Positions 45,002-53,151 of a stretch of 64,000 bases of DNA are shown here, one piece after another. Within the stretch, counting starts at the first letter, position 1, and each line of letters begins with the position of its first letter. A program made the translations under genes and the position numbers. The notes beneath the pieces were generated by a model, which ran no database searches, was not told where the DNA came from, and saw nothing but the letters and a program-made list of their open reading frames with translations. Origin of the DNA: Bryobacterales bacterium (GTDB lineage Bacteria > Acidobacteriota > Terriglobia > Bryobacterales > Bryobacteraceae). The stretch lies in NCBI GenBank assembly GCA_020847975.1, contig JADLBD010000014.1:1-64000 (forward strand), given 5' to 3'.

Positions 45002-47389
45002 ATGGATAGCAGCACCTGGAAGCTAGTGAGTTCGGCGTTCCAAGTCGCGCTGGACTTGCCCGCCGGCGAACAGAGGGTGTTTCTGGATGCCCTTGACCCG
45101 GCGGTCCGGGAGGAAGTACATGCGCTGCTGGCGTCCTCTGAGCCGTCGGCCGCGCTCGAACCGCAGCCTCCGCCGGCCGGATCCGGACAGACGTTCGGCC
45201 CGTATCAGACGTTGGAACTCATCGGACAAGGCGGCATGGGAGCGGTATTCCGCGTGGCGCGGTGGGATGGGGAGTTTTCACAGGAAGCAGCTCTGAAGAT
45301 CATCGGAGGCCGTGCGTTTGACATAGCTGCGGAGGAGCGGTTTCGCACCGAGCGCCAGATTCTGGCGCGGCTGCAGCATCCGAACATCGTACGGTTCCTC
45401 GATGGCGGGATCGAGCGGGGTAAGCGCTATTTCGTGATGGAACTGTTGCGCGGGGAGCGGATCACGGAATACTGCCGCGCGCGGTCGCTGCCCGCAAGGA
45501 TCATCGTGAAGCTGTTCCTTCAGGTGTCCGATGCGATTCACTACGCGCACCAGAACCTGGTGATTCACCGCGACTTGAAACCGTCGAACATTCTTGTGAC
45601 CGCCGGCGGGATTGCGAAAGTACTCGATTTCGGCGTCGCGAAGATCCTGCAGCCGGACCTCGAGCCCGGGAAATCGGACACGAACGCGCGGGCGGTCTCG
45701 CTCGATTGCGCGAGCCCGGAACTGGTGCGGGGTGAGCCGGTGACGACTGCCGCCGACGTCTACTCGCTCGGGTTGCTGCTGTATCAGTTGCTAACCGGCG
45801 TCAACCCCCAACCGTGCGGCGAATGCAGCCTCGAGGAAGCCTTACGCATCATCTGCGAGCGCGAACCGGCGCCGCCGTCCTCGATCACGCCGGAGTTGGA
45901 CCGGGACCTCGAAGCGATCGTGATGAAGGCGATCGCGAAGCCGGTGCAGCGGCGGTACGCTTCGGTCCAGCAGATGATCGGGGACTTGCAGGCCTGGCTG
46001 GAGCACCGGCCGGTGTCGGCGCGAAAAATGACGGCACCCTATCTGGCGGGCCGGTTCGTCGCGCGGCATCGCTGGCCGGTGGCGGCGGCGGCGGCTTTGT
46101 TGTTGACGGCGGTGGCGGGCGTGACGGCTGTACTGTGGCAGGCGAAGCGGACCGGGCATCAGCGTCAATTGGCGGAGCGGCGCTTCAATCATTCGCGGCG
46201 GTTGATCCGGACCCTGGTGGTGGACCTGCAGGAGAAGCTTCGAGCGATTCCGGCAACCGTGGAAGTGCGCAAGTCGCTGGTGGAAGAAGCGCTGAAGTAC
46301 CTGGAGGAACTGGCGGCGGACGCCGGAGACCGCCCCGACCTGCTGCTGGAGATTGTCGAGACGTATGCGAAGTTAGGGGAGTTGCAGGGATCGTTTTCGG
46401 AATCGAGTTTAGGCGATGCGGATGGCGCCGACCGGACGTTTCGCAAGGGACTCGATTTGGTGGATCGGCTGCTCGAGCGCGATCCGGCTAATGCGAAGGC
46501 GGTAATCGCCGGTTTGAGGCTGCATACCAACCTGGGGCTCTCCCAGTCAAAACAAATGACGAAGCAGGAGCGTCACCAGCATCAGGTGAAGGCGTCCGAG
46601 TTGGCGCGGAGAGCGCGGGTGTTGAACCCAAGGGACCGGCCGTCGCGGGAGTTTCTGGCTTCATCGTATTTCTACACCGCGACAGCGCGGATCGGGCTGC
46701 CGGATGAACTTGATCATTGGAACAAGGCGCTCGAATTGTACCTGGCGCTGCACCAGGAGACTCAACGGCCGAACACGCTGCGAAACGTCGCCCTGGTGAG
46801 GAAGAATCTGAGCGGGTATTGGGCGCGGGCGGGGCAGCCGGGAAAAGCCCTCGCCGAAGCTGAGCAGGCGCTGGCGATGGACGCGGAGCTGTTGCGGTCG
46901 AATCCGGCGGATCAGCGAACCGAATTGGATGTGGCCATCGACCACAACGAGGTGGCGACGGCGCTCTATAAGATGGGCCGCGGCGGCGAAGCAATTCCGC
47001 ATCTGATCGAGAGCGTCCGGATCCGCGCGGCCTTGGCGGCGCGCAACCCGCGGGACGCGAGGTTTCAAGACCGGTATGCGTTCAGCCTGTTCAGTCTCTC
47101 ACACGCCCTCCGGAAGCGCGATCCAAAGCAGGCTTTGGAGCACGCGGGCAGGGCTTTGGAGATCTGGAAGAAGCTGATGGCGGGGGGCGGAAATGTTCTC
47201 TACGAAATGGAGATCGCGAAAGCCAAGGTGGTGATGGGCGCCGCGCGGAACGCCTCCGGGGGGGACGGCTGCAGAGCCGCCGCGGAAGGGCGGTCGGCGC
47301 TGATGGCGCTGCCGGCGCACCTGAAGCTGGATGGGACGGTGGCCGAGATGGTGGAAGAGGCCGGCCTGCAACTGGCGAAGTGCAGATGA
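45002..47389 (+). CDS. Membrane serine/threonine kinase with TPR sensor
   Basis: A 795-residue Hanks-type kinase. The N-terminal lobe has GQGGMGAVF and ALKII, the catalytic loop HRDLKPSN (about 189-196) and DFG (about 209). A transmembrane segment at about 358-380 (RWPVAAAAALLLTAVAGVT) leads to an extracytoplasmic TPR-like repeat region to the end. The N-terminal stretch before the kinase (about 60 residues) is typical of the Solibacter/planctomycete family. It is followed 28 bases later by an ECF sigma factor gene, so it may phosphorylate or otherwise regulate that sigma factor. No ribosome binding site is obvious. Confidence 0.9.
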   Translation: MDSSTWKLVSSAFQVALDLPAGEQRVFLDALDPAVREEVHALLASSEPSAALEPQPPPAGSGQTFGPYQTLELIGQGGMGAVFRVARWDGEFSQEAALKIIGGRAFDIAAEERFRTERQILARLQHPNIVRFLDGGIERGKRYFVMELLRGERITEYCRARSLPARIIVKLFLQVSDAIHYAHQNLVIHRDLKPSNILVTAGGIAKVLDFGVAKILQPDLEPGKSDTNARAVSLDCASPELVRGEPVTTAADVYSLGLLLYQLLTGVNPQPCGECSLEEALRIICEREPAPPSSITPELDRDLEAIVMKAIAKPVQRRYASVQQMIGDLQAWLEHRPVSARKMTAPYLAGRFVARHRWPVAAAAALLLTAVAGVTAVLWQAKRTGHQRQLAERRFNHSRRLIRTLVVDLQEKLRAIPATVEVRKSLVEEALKYLEELAADAGDRPDLLLEIVETYAKLGELQGSFSESSLGDADGADRTFRKGLDLVDRLLERDPANAKAVIAGLRLHTNLGLSQSKQMTKQERHQHQVKASELARRARVLNPRDRPSREFLASSYFYTATARIGLPDELDHWNKALELYLALHQETQRPNTLRNVALVRKNLSGYWARAGQPGKALAEAEQALAMDAELLRSNPADQRTELDVAIDHNEVATALYKMGRGGEAIPHLIESVRIRAALAARNPRDARFQDRYAFSLFSLSHALRKRDPKQALEHAGRALEIWKKLMAGGGNVLYEMEIAKAKVVMGAARNASGGDGCRAAAEGRSALMALPAHLKLDGTVAEMVEEAGLQLAKCR

Positions 47390-47416
47390 GCGGCGCGGGA
47401 TGAGACAATCGGCAGC

Positions 47417-47983
47417 ATGCCGGACATCACCGGTTTGCTGCGCAAGTGGAGCGAGGGAGACAAGCGTTCGTTCGAGGAATTGATCGCCGCGGTGTACGAG
47501 GAGTTACGTGTTCTCGCCCGCCGCCATCTTTCCCGCGAATCGGGGGCTTTGACACTGCAGCCGACGGCTCTGGTGCACGAAACGTTTCTGCGGCTGGTGG
47601 GACTAAACCGGACGCAATGGGCTGGACGGGCGCACTTCTTCGGAGCGGCGGCGCAGGTGATGCGCCGGGTGCTGGTCGAGGAAGCGCGCCGGCGCAGGTC
47701 CCTCAAACGCGGCGGCGGCGTGGAACCGGACGAATTGGAGAGAGCGCTTCCGGTGGTAGTGGATGCGGACATCGACCTGCTTGATTTGGACCGGGCGCTC
47801 GAGGAATTCGAGGCGATGGACCCGGCACGCGCGCGGTTGATCGAATTGCGGTTCTTCGCCGGGCTTTCCATCGAGGAGACGGCGGCTGTGCTGGAGGTTT
47901 CGGTGGCCACCGCCAATCGGGACTGGGTATTGGTACGGTCGTGGTTGCACAAGCGTCTGCGGGATGCCGGCGGAGGAGCATGA
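47417..47983 (+). CDS. ECF sigma factor
   Basis: A 188-residue extracytoplasmic-function sigma factor. Region 2 is FEELIAAVYEELRVLARRHL with THE-like promoter-melting residues; region 4 is LIELRFFAGLSIEETAAVLE followed by VSVATANRDWVLVRSWL, a helix-turn-helix for the -35 element. It lacks a visible anti-sigma gene nearby; the upstream kinase is the probable regulator, as in other Acidobacteria and Planctomycetes. Its target could include the divergent giant secreted protein gene. Confidence 0.92.
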   Translation: MPDITGLLRKWSEGDKRSFEELIAAVYEELRVLARRHLSRESGALTLQPTALVHETFLRLVGLNRTQWAGRAHFFGAAAQVMRRVLVEEARRRRSLKRGGGVEPDELERALPVVVDADIDLLDLDRALEEFEAMDPARARLIELRFFAGLSIEETAAVLEVSVATANRDWVLVRSWLHKRLRDAGGGA

Positions 47984-48021
47984 GCCGGCATCGCGGATCA
48001 ACCCTCGATGACGTTCAACCA

Positions 48022-48939
48022 CTACGCGGCGGGCTTCGGCTTCTCCGTCAGTTTGAGGAAATAGTCCACCATGTCCATGGGAACGTTCGCGTGCAGATTC
48101 ACCGCGCCGCCGGCCTGGTCCACCTGAATGCCGTCGAAGAAACGCAGCATCTCCGGCTTGTCGCTGGGCGTGCTCAGCCGCCCGAAGCCGATGAGGCCGC
48201 GGAGCATATCCTTCAACTGCCTGGCTTCGTTCTCCTTGCCGCAGACGCCGGTGGCCGCGAGGCTGACACCGTTCGAGAGATCCACCGTCATCGTGACCGA
48301 TTTGAGAGATTGAAAGACGCGATTGAGATTGGCGAGGTTGCCCGTTTCGGGCAGCGGCATGGGAGCAAATCCGCCGATGGCTACAGCCCAGAGCTGTCTT
48401 TCCGGGGAGAGCTTCGAAAGTTCGCCGAGAACAGCGCGCTTCTTCGCATCGTCTTCCTTGCCGCCCGAAAGCACTGTCTTGAGATGATCCGCGCGTCCGG
48501 CAAGCGCGATGGAGTCATTGACGAAGGTAACCGCACCGTCGCCGCTGCCGAAGAGCGTGTATTTGTCGAAGGGAATGCGCCTGGCGCCCTCTTTCTCGAG
48601 CGCCGCCTCGAGCGCAGCCGCATCGGTGATCCGCACGCGCGCGATCATGATGGCGTCTTTTCCGTTCGAGGCGACAAGTAATTCCTGGATATCCTTTCTC
48701 GGATCGAGGCGGGTCTTCCTGGCGAACTCGTCAAGTTGCGGAAGCTTCTGCTCGCTCACCAGGCGCTTGTAGAGCGGCGTGGTCAGCAACCGCTCCACGC
48801 TCGCTCCCGCCAGCACTACCGTATCTCCCGGAATGTAGCGTTCGATAGAGGTCTCGATCACCAGCCCCTTCCGCGGCTGCTGCGCGCACGATGCCAGCAG
48901 GAGAAAGACGCCCGAGGCCGTCAGCAAAGAATGGCGCAT
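48022..48939 (-). CDS. Secreted lipoprotein of unknown function
   Basis: A 305-residue protein with a lipobox (LLLASC, Cys about 18), so it is anchored in the membrane. The body shows two alternating alpha/beta repeats (VLAGASVERLLTTPLYKRLV and VFQSLKSVTMTVDL) of no family I recognise. It is the last gene of the ABC exporter operon; the overlap with the permease (TGATG) implies coupling, so it may assist transport. Confidence 0.65.
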   Translation of the reverse strand: MRHSLLTASGVFLLLASCAQQPRKGLVIETSIERYIPGDTVVLAGASVERLLTTPLYKRLVSEQKLPQLDEFARKTRLDPRKDIQELLVASNGKDAIMIARVRITDAAALEAALEKEGARRIPFDKYTLFGSGDGAVTFVNDSIALAGRADHLKTVLSGGKEDDAKKRAVLGELSKLSPERQLWAVAIGGFAPMPLPETGNLANLNRVFQSLKSVTMTVDLSNGVSLAATGVCGKENEARQLKDMLRGLIGFGRLSTPSDKPEMLRFFDGIQVDQAGGAVNLHANVPMDMVDYFLKLTEKPKPAA

Positions 48940-49778
48940 CAGAAGTTCCTCCTCTGAAAAATATAGACAGCCAGCGCGAGCACGGCGGCCCCGAACGCAG
49001 CGGAACTATACACCGGCACGAAACTCTCCACGCTGCGGTCCATGACGAAATCGAGCGTCATTTTCCCGATGTCATAGACCTTCGGCAGCAGTTCATACAA
49101 GCCTCGCCATAACCGCCGCGACCACTCCGAACTGAGCAGCCGCATCATGATCTTGTGCTGCGCCAGGATAGGGCTGATCACCATCAGCCCGGCCGGGATC
49201 ATCACCGCCAGCGCGGTGCTTTCCAGCGTGACACCGATGAGCACCACCACGGACAGCAGAATGGCGAAAAGAAAAATAGTCGACACAATGGAGATGAGAA
49301 AATCCGGCCTCCAGATGTTTGTCTTGAAGGCAAGGATGAACCAGACGCCAACAACCAGATAGACGATATTGAAGCCAACCACCATCAGGTTGCCGAGAAA
49401 CCGGCCAAGCAGCAGGTGGGTGCGGCTGACGGGCTTCGAAAGCAGAAGTTCGATGCGTCCGGGTTCGAGGACACTGGGAATCAACCCCGCCGAGGCAAAC
49501 ACCGCGAGAAACATCCCCCAGGTATAAAGGAAGGTGGCAATGCCCGCCTGGACCTGCTTCACCAGGCGCGCGGCGTCGATTTCCCTCCCGTTTTGCATGC
49601 CGAACATGGAGATGGTGGCCGTGGCGCCCTCCACGATGTCGATCTTCATGATGAAGAGGAAGAACAGAACCATCGCCGTGGAGAGCCCGAACAGGCCCCA
49701 GAAGATCTTGCGGGCAAAGGCCTCGCGGAAGGTGTCGAGCACAATGGCATGCGTGGTGGCGTAGGTGTGGTTAGCCAT
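48939..49778 (-). CDS. ABC-2-type permease
   Basis: A 279-residue membrane protein with about six hydrophobic helices, and the pattern of ABC-2 exporter permeases (SVLEPGRIELLLSKPVSR after helix 2). It partners the ATP-binding protein encoded immediately upstream. The ATG at 49778 overlaps the ATPase stop by eight bases. Substrates of such exporters range from polysaccharides to peptides and remain unknown. Confidence 0.85.
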   Translation of the reverse strand: MANHTYATTHAIVLDTFREAFARKIFWGLFGLSTAMVLFFLFIMKIDIVEGATATISMFGMQNGREIDAARLVKQVQAGIATFLYTWGMFLAVFASAGLIPSVLEPGRIELLLSKPVSRTHLLLGRFLGNLMVVGFNIVYLVVGVWFILAFKTNIWRPDFLISIVSTIFLFAILLSVVVLIGVTLESTALAVMIPAGLMVISPILAQHKIMMRLLSSEWSRRLWRGLYELLPKVYDIGKMTLDFVMDRSVESFVPVYSSAAFGAAVLALAVYIFQRRNF

Positions 49779-50694
49779 TGATGCTCCGGATGAAGACCTC
49801 TTCGAGGGTGCTGGTGGTGGGCGTGAGGGCTTCGATTTCGAACTGCTGGCCGCGCAGCAGGTCGATGGCCCGATTGGCCTCGCTCCGGCCGCTGAACTGA
49901 AGGTCGAGCACGCCATCCCGGGCAGCCGCGGAACTGGCCTGCGAGGTAATCTCCGCGCGCAGATGATCCGGCAGGGCCGCCGGCACGGTAAGGCGGTATC
50001 CCTTCCCCGCGGTGAGTTCCTTCACCTTGCCTTCCAGAACCACCTTGCCTTTGTGGAGAATGGCGACATCGCGGCAGAACGCCTCCACCTCTGCCAGCAG
50101 GTGCGAATTGACGAAGATCGTCACGCCGCGTTCTTCGAGGGAATGCAGGATGTCGCGAATCTGTTTCCGCCCGACGGGATCGACGCCGTCGGAAGGCTCA
50201 TCGAGAATGAGCAGTTGCGGCTCATGGATGAGCGCCTGCGCGAGGCCCACTCTCTGAAGCATGCCTTTCGAATACTTCCCCAACCGCACGTCGCCCCACC
50301 GGTCGAGCCCCACCAGTTCCAGCAGTTCCGGGATGCGCCGTTTGCGCGCCGGGGCTTCCATGCCGGAGAGCGAGCCGTAAAAGTCCAGCATGCTGTTGCC
50401 GGTGAGGTAGGTGGGAAAACGGTGATTCTCAGGCAGGTACCCAATGGAGCGGCGCGCTTCCGGTTCGGCGGCATCGCGCCCGAACAGGCGCGCCGTTCCC
50501 GCGGTCGGATGAACGGCGGAGAGCAGCATCTTCACGCAAGTGGTCTTGCCCGCGCCGTTAGGGCCGAGCAGCCCGTATGTGGTCCCGCGCTCCACCCGTA
50601 AAGTGACGCCGTCCACGGCAAGCACCTCGCGCCCGCTCCAAAAGGAGCGGTACACCTTCTTCAGCGAATTCGTCTCTATAGCGAGTTCAGACAT
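49771..50694 (-). CDS. ABC transporter ATP-binding protein
   Basis: A 307-residue ATPase. Walker A is GPNGAGKT near residue 40, the signature motif KGMLQRVGLAQALI stands in for LSGGQ, and Walker B is LLILDEPSDGVD. The C-terminal extension of about 70 residues (ARDGVLDLQFSG) is common in drug- or polysaccharide-type exporter ATPases. It pairs with the ABC-2 permease in the same operon. Confidence 0.92.
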   Translation of the reverse strand: MSELAIETNSLKKVYRSFWSGREVLAVDGVTLRVERGTTYGLLGPNGAGKTTCVKMLLSAVHPTAGTARLFGRDAAEPEARRSIGYLPENHRFPTYLTGNSMLDFYGSLSGMEAPARKRRIPELLELVGLDRWGDVRLGKYSKGMLQRVGLAQALIHEPQLLILDEPSDGVDPVGRKQIRDILHSLEERGVTIFVNSHLLAEVEAFCRDVAILHKGKVVLEGKVKELTAGKGYRLTVPAALPDHLRAEITSQASSAAARDGVLDLQFSGRSEANRAIDLLRGQQFEIEALTPTTSTLEEVFIRSING

Positions 50695-50715
50695 GCCGCA
50701 CTATTCAGGACGAGA

Positions 50716-52260
50716 TCAGGGGTTGACTTTGTTCCCCTCCGATTGCCTGGCCTCGCGGTAGCGGTCTGTCTTGACGTTCTGATCGTTCCAGTGGGGAACC
50801 GCAGAGCGTTCCGCCAGCGTCCAGACAGCCGCCAGAACCGTGCGGTTGAGCCGGGCCATGTTGTCGTAGTCGATCTTCTGCCACTCGTCGCCCAGGCCGT
50901 GGTAATCCGGAAAGAGAAACACGGCGCAGAAGGTGTGAGCGGGGATGCCGGATTCGGCATAGGCCGCGTTGTCGCTGCGGCTGAAGAAGGCGTCGGAGTT
51001 CCCCTCGTGCTTTTGGATCTCGACCCCGGTCAGCATGCCGGCGGCGGTGAATACATCGAGGATGTTCGAGTAGTCATAGCCGGTCATCCACAGGCTGTTG
51101 GCATGCGGACCCTCGCTGTCGTCCGTCCGGCCCATATGTTCGAGATTGATGTCAGCGATGGTCTTTTCGAGCGGGAAGATGGGATGGCGGGCGTAGTAGT
51201 AATCCCCCAACAGGCCCTGCTCCTCGCCGAAGACGGTCATGAACACGATGGTCCGGCGCGGGCGCTGTTCCATGGAAGCCATGGCCGAGGCAATCTCGAT
51301 CACTGAGACCGTTCCGCTGCCGTCATCGTTGGCTCCGTTGTAGATGCCGTCGCCATTCTCCGGGGCCGTGGTTCCGATGTGGTCATAATGAGCCGTCACC
51401 AGCAGGTAGGTGTCTTTCAGCTTTGGATCGGATCCGGGGAGGATTCCGATCACGTTCTTCAACTCCACTGACGATTCGCCCGGCTCCGGGATGCGCAGCG
51501 ATACCTTCGCGGCGGTCTCACCCTCCGGGAGCGATTCAAAAGCCGCGGCCAGTTCATTGGAATACACCGCAAGAATGCCCGAATCCGCCTCCTGGCGGGG
51601 CGGCCGGCTGTCTTCGGGATCGATAAGCTGCCCGTGAATGCCCCCGCCTACCGAGCCTTTCCGAACGATCATTGTTGCCGCCGCCTGGAGGCGCTCCACC
51701 TGCCGGTCGAGATCCCGCAAGCGATGAGCTTGTTTCGCCATCTGGGAAGGGGCAGGCGCAGTGAGCAGCACCACTTTCCCCTCCAGTGCGCCTTCCGGCA
51801 GATGGTTCAACCGGCCCAGGTTCTCCAGGGAGGCTTTGTAGACTGCGGCGTCCCGGATATCCCGGGCCTGGGGGTTGAGAATGGTGAAGCGCGTTCCGTC
51901 AAGCCGGATCCGTTCGCCGGCTCTTTCAAAAGTCATTGTGACGGCGCCGGCGGGGACCGTCCTGTACTTCCAGGGAGCCATTTGGAAATAGCTGTTCGTT
52001 CCAGGAATTGGCTGGAGGCCGGCGCGGCGGAACTGGGCGGCAATGTATTCGGCGGCGATGTCGAGTCCGGGGGAGGGGGTGTTGCGGCCCTCGAGAAGAT
52101 CGGAGGCGATGAAGGAGAGATGGCCTTTGAGGGAATCCGGAGAGATGCGGTGGAAGGCGCTCGAGACCGCCGGAGGCAGGTGCGCGGCGGTGGGCGGCTC
52201 TGCATAACAGAGGAAGACAACCGTGCACAAGGCCGTAATTACTGGGGTCCGGAAGGCCAT
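50716..52260 (-). CDS. Secreted M28-family aminopeptidase
   Basis: A 514-residue protein with a signal peptide (MAFRTPVITALCTVVFLCYA). The zinc-binding residues fit M28: TAHYDHIG (about 260), a GANDDGSGT aspartate motif, FGEEQGLLG (Glu) and a late HTFC region. It also contains a PA-like inserted domain. The activity is removal of N-terminal amino acids from peptides outside the cell. It precedes the ABC operon by 21 bases in the same direction and may share a message. Confidence 0.88.
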   Translation of the reverse strand: MAFRTPVITALCTVVFLCYAEPPTAAHLPPAVSSAFHRISPDSLKGHLSFIASDLLEGRNTPSPGLDIAAEYIAAQFRRAGLQPIPGTNSYFQMAPWKYRTVPAGAVTMTFERAGERIRLDGTRFTILNPQARDIRDAAVYKASLENLGRLNHLPEGALEGKVVLLTAPAPSQMAKQAHRLRDLDRQVERLQAAATMIVRKGSVGGGIHGQLIDPEDSRPPRQEADSGILAVYSNELAAAFESLPEGETAAKVSLRIPEPGESSVELKNVIGILPGSDPKLKDTYLLVTAHYDHIGTTAPENGDGIYNGANDDGSGTVSVIEIASAMASMEQRPRRTIVFMTVFGEEQGLLGDYYYARHPIFPLEKTIADINLEHMGRTDDSEGPHANSLWMTGYDYSNILDVFTAAGMLTGVEIQKHEGNSDAFFSRSDNAAYAESGIPAHTFCAVFLFPDYHGLGDEWQKIDYDNMARLNRTVLAAVWTLAERSAVPHWNDQNVKTDRYREARQSEGNKVNP

Positions 52261-52496
52261 TGACCTATTCTAGCTTTCCTTTGGACACCCCGGCCGCTCG
52301 AAGGAAGGAAGGGAAGAAGGCGGGGAGTGGGCGGAAGCATCTCTTTTGGATAGGACGGGCTATCACCGGAGTTGGGTACGGCGGAGCTTAGCGTGAACTT
52401 CCCGGCCGTTCTAAGTGGTTATTCCGGCGGGAGTAAGCTGCGCTCAGGGAAACAACGGCGCCGGACGCCGCGTCCAACAAATTGGGAGGACTGGAG

Positions 52497-52862
52497 ATGA
52501 CGGATTGGCTCGAAGAGGGAGACCGCGCTCGCCGCGCGGGCCGCTTTGCGGCGGCGGAGGAGGCATACCGCAAGGCCATCGAGGCGGCGAGCCGGAATTT
52601 ACCGTCCGGGACCTACGGAAGCGAGCATCTGCCGCTGGCCGAAGCCGAGATAAAAATGGGGCGTCTGTATGAAACCTGGGGCCGTCCAAGGGCGGCCGAA
52701 GCGCATTACCGCGAAGCCCTGCGCATCTATTCGAACGTGCAGGGAGATGAATACTTTGAACTCGCCCTGGCGCGGGATCGCGTTGCCGTGCCCGAGCCGG
52801 AAAGGGCTTCGGGTGTGCGCTTCGTTGGGCCATTTCTGAGAAGATGGAAAAATGCCCCATGA
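52497..52862 (+). CDS. TPR-like protein of unknown function
   Basis: A 121-residue helical protein with two TPR-like repeats: AEEAYRKAIEAASRN and AEAHYREALRIYSN. TPR proteins mediate protein contacts. GGGAGGA (52484-52490) is six bases before the ATG at 52497 and decides the start. It overlaps the pterin dehydratase gene by 11 bases and may be co-translated. Confidence 0.8.
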   Translation: MTDWLEEGDRARRAGRFAAAEEAYRKAIEAASRNLPSGTYGSEHLPLAEAEIKMGRLYETWGRPRAAEAHYREALRIYSNVQGDEYFELALARDRVAVPEPERASGVRFVGPFLRRWKNAP

Positions 52863-53151
52863 TGGAAAGCTCTCCGATGAGGAGATCGCCACAGCTCTCG
52901 AAACCCTGCCCGGTTGGGAAGTAAGGGCGGGAAAGCTTCACAAAGAGTACCGTTTTCCGGATTTCGCGCACGCGATGGGATTCATGGTCACTTCGGCCTT
53001 TGCCATCGAAGCGATGAACCATCATCCGGAGTGGTTCAATGTCTACAACAGGGTAACCGTGGAATTGATCAGCCACGACGTGGGCGGAATCACGCAACGG
53101 GACGTCCGGCTTGCGGGGAAACTGGAAGAAACCGCCAAGAGGATGTCATGA
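52852..53151 (+). CDS. phhB: Pterin-4a-carbinolamine dehydratase
   Basis: A 99-residue protein with the PCD signature NHHPEW (about 62-67) and flanking VTVEL, and the usual DCoH length. It recycles the pterin cofactor of aromatic amino acid hydroxylases; no such hydroxylase is seen here. It may otherwise act as a structural or regulatory protein. Its stop overlaps the start of the beta-lactamase-NamZ gene (ATGA). Confidence 0.92.
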   Translation: MPHDGKLSDEEIATALETLPGWEVRAGKLHKEYRFPDFAHAMGFMVTSAFAIEAMNHHPEWFNVYNRVTVELISHDVGGITQRDVRLAGKLEETAKRMS

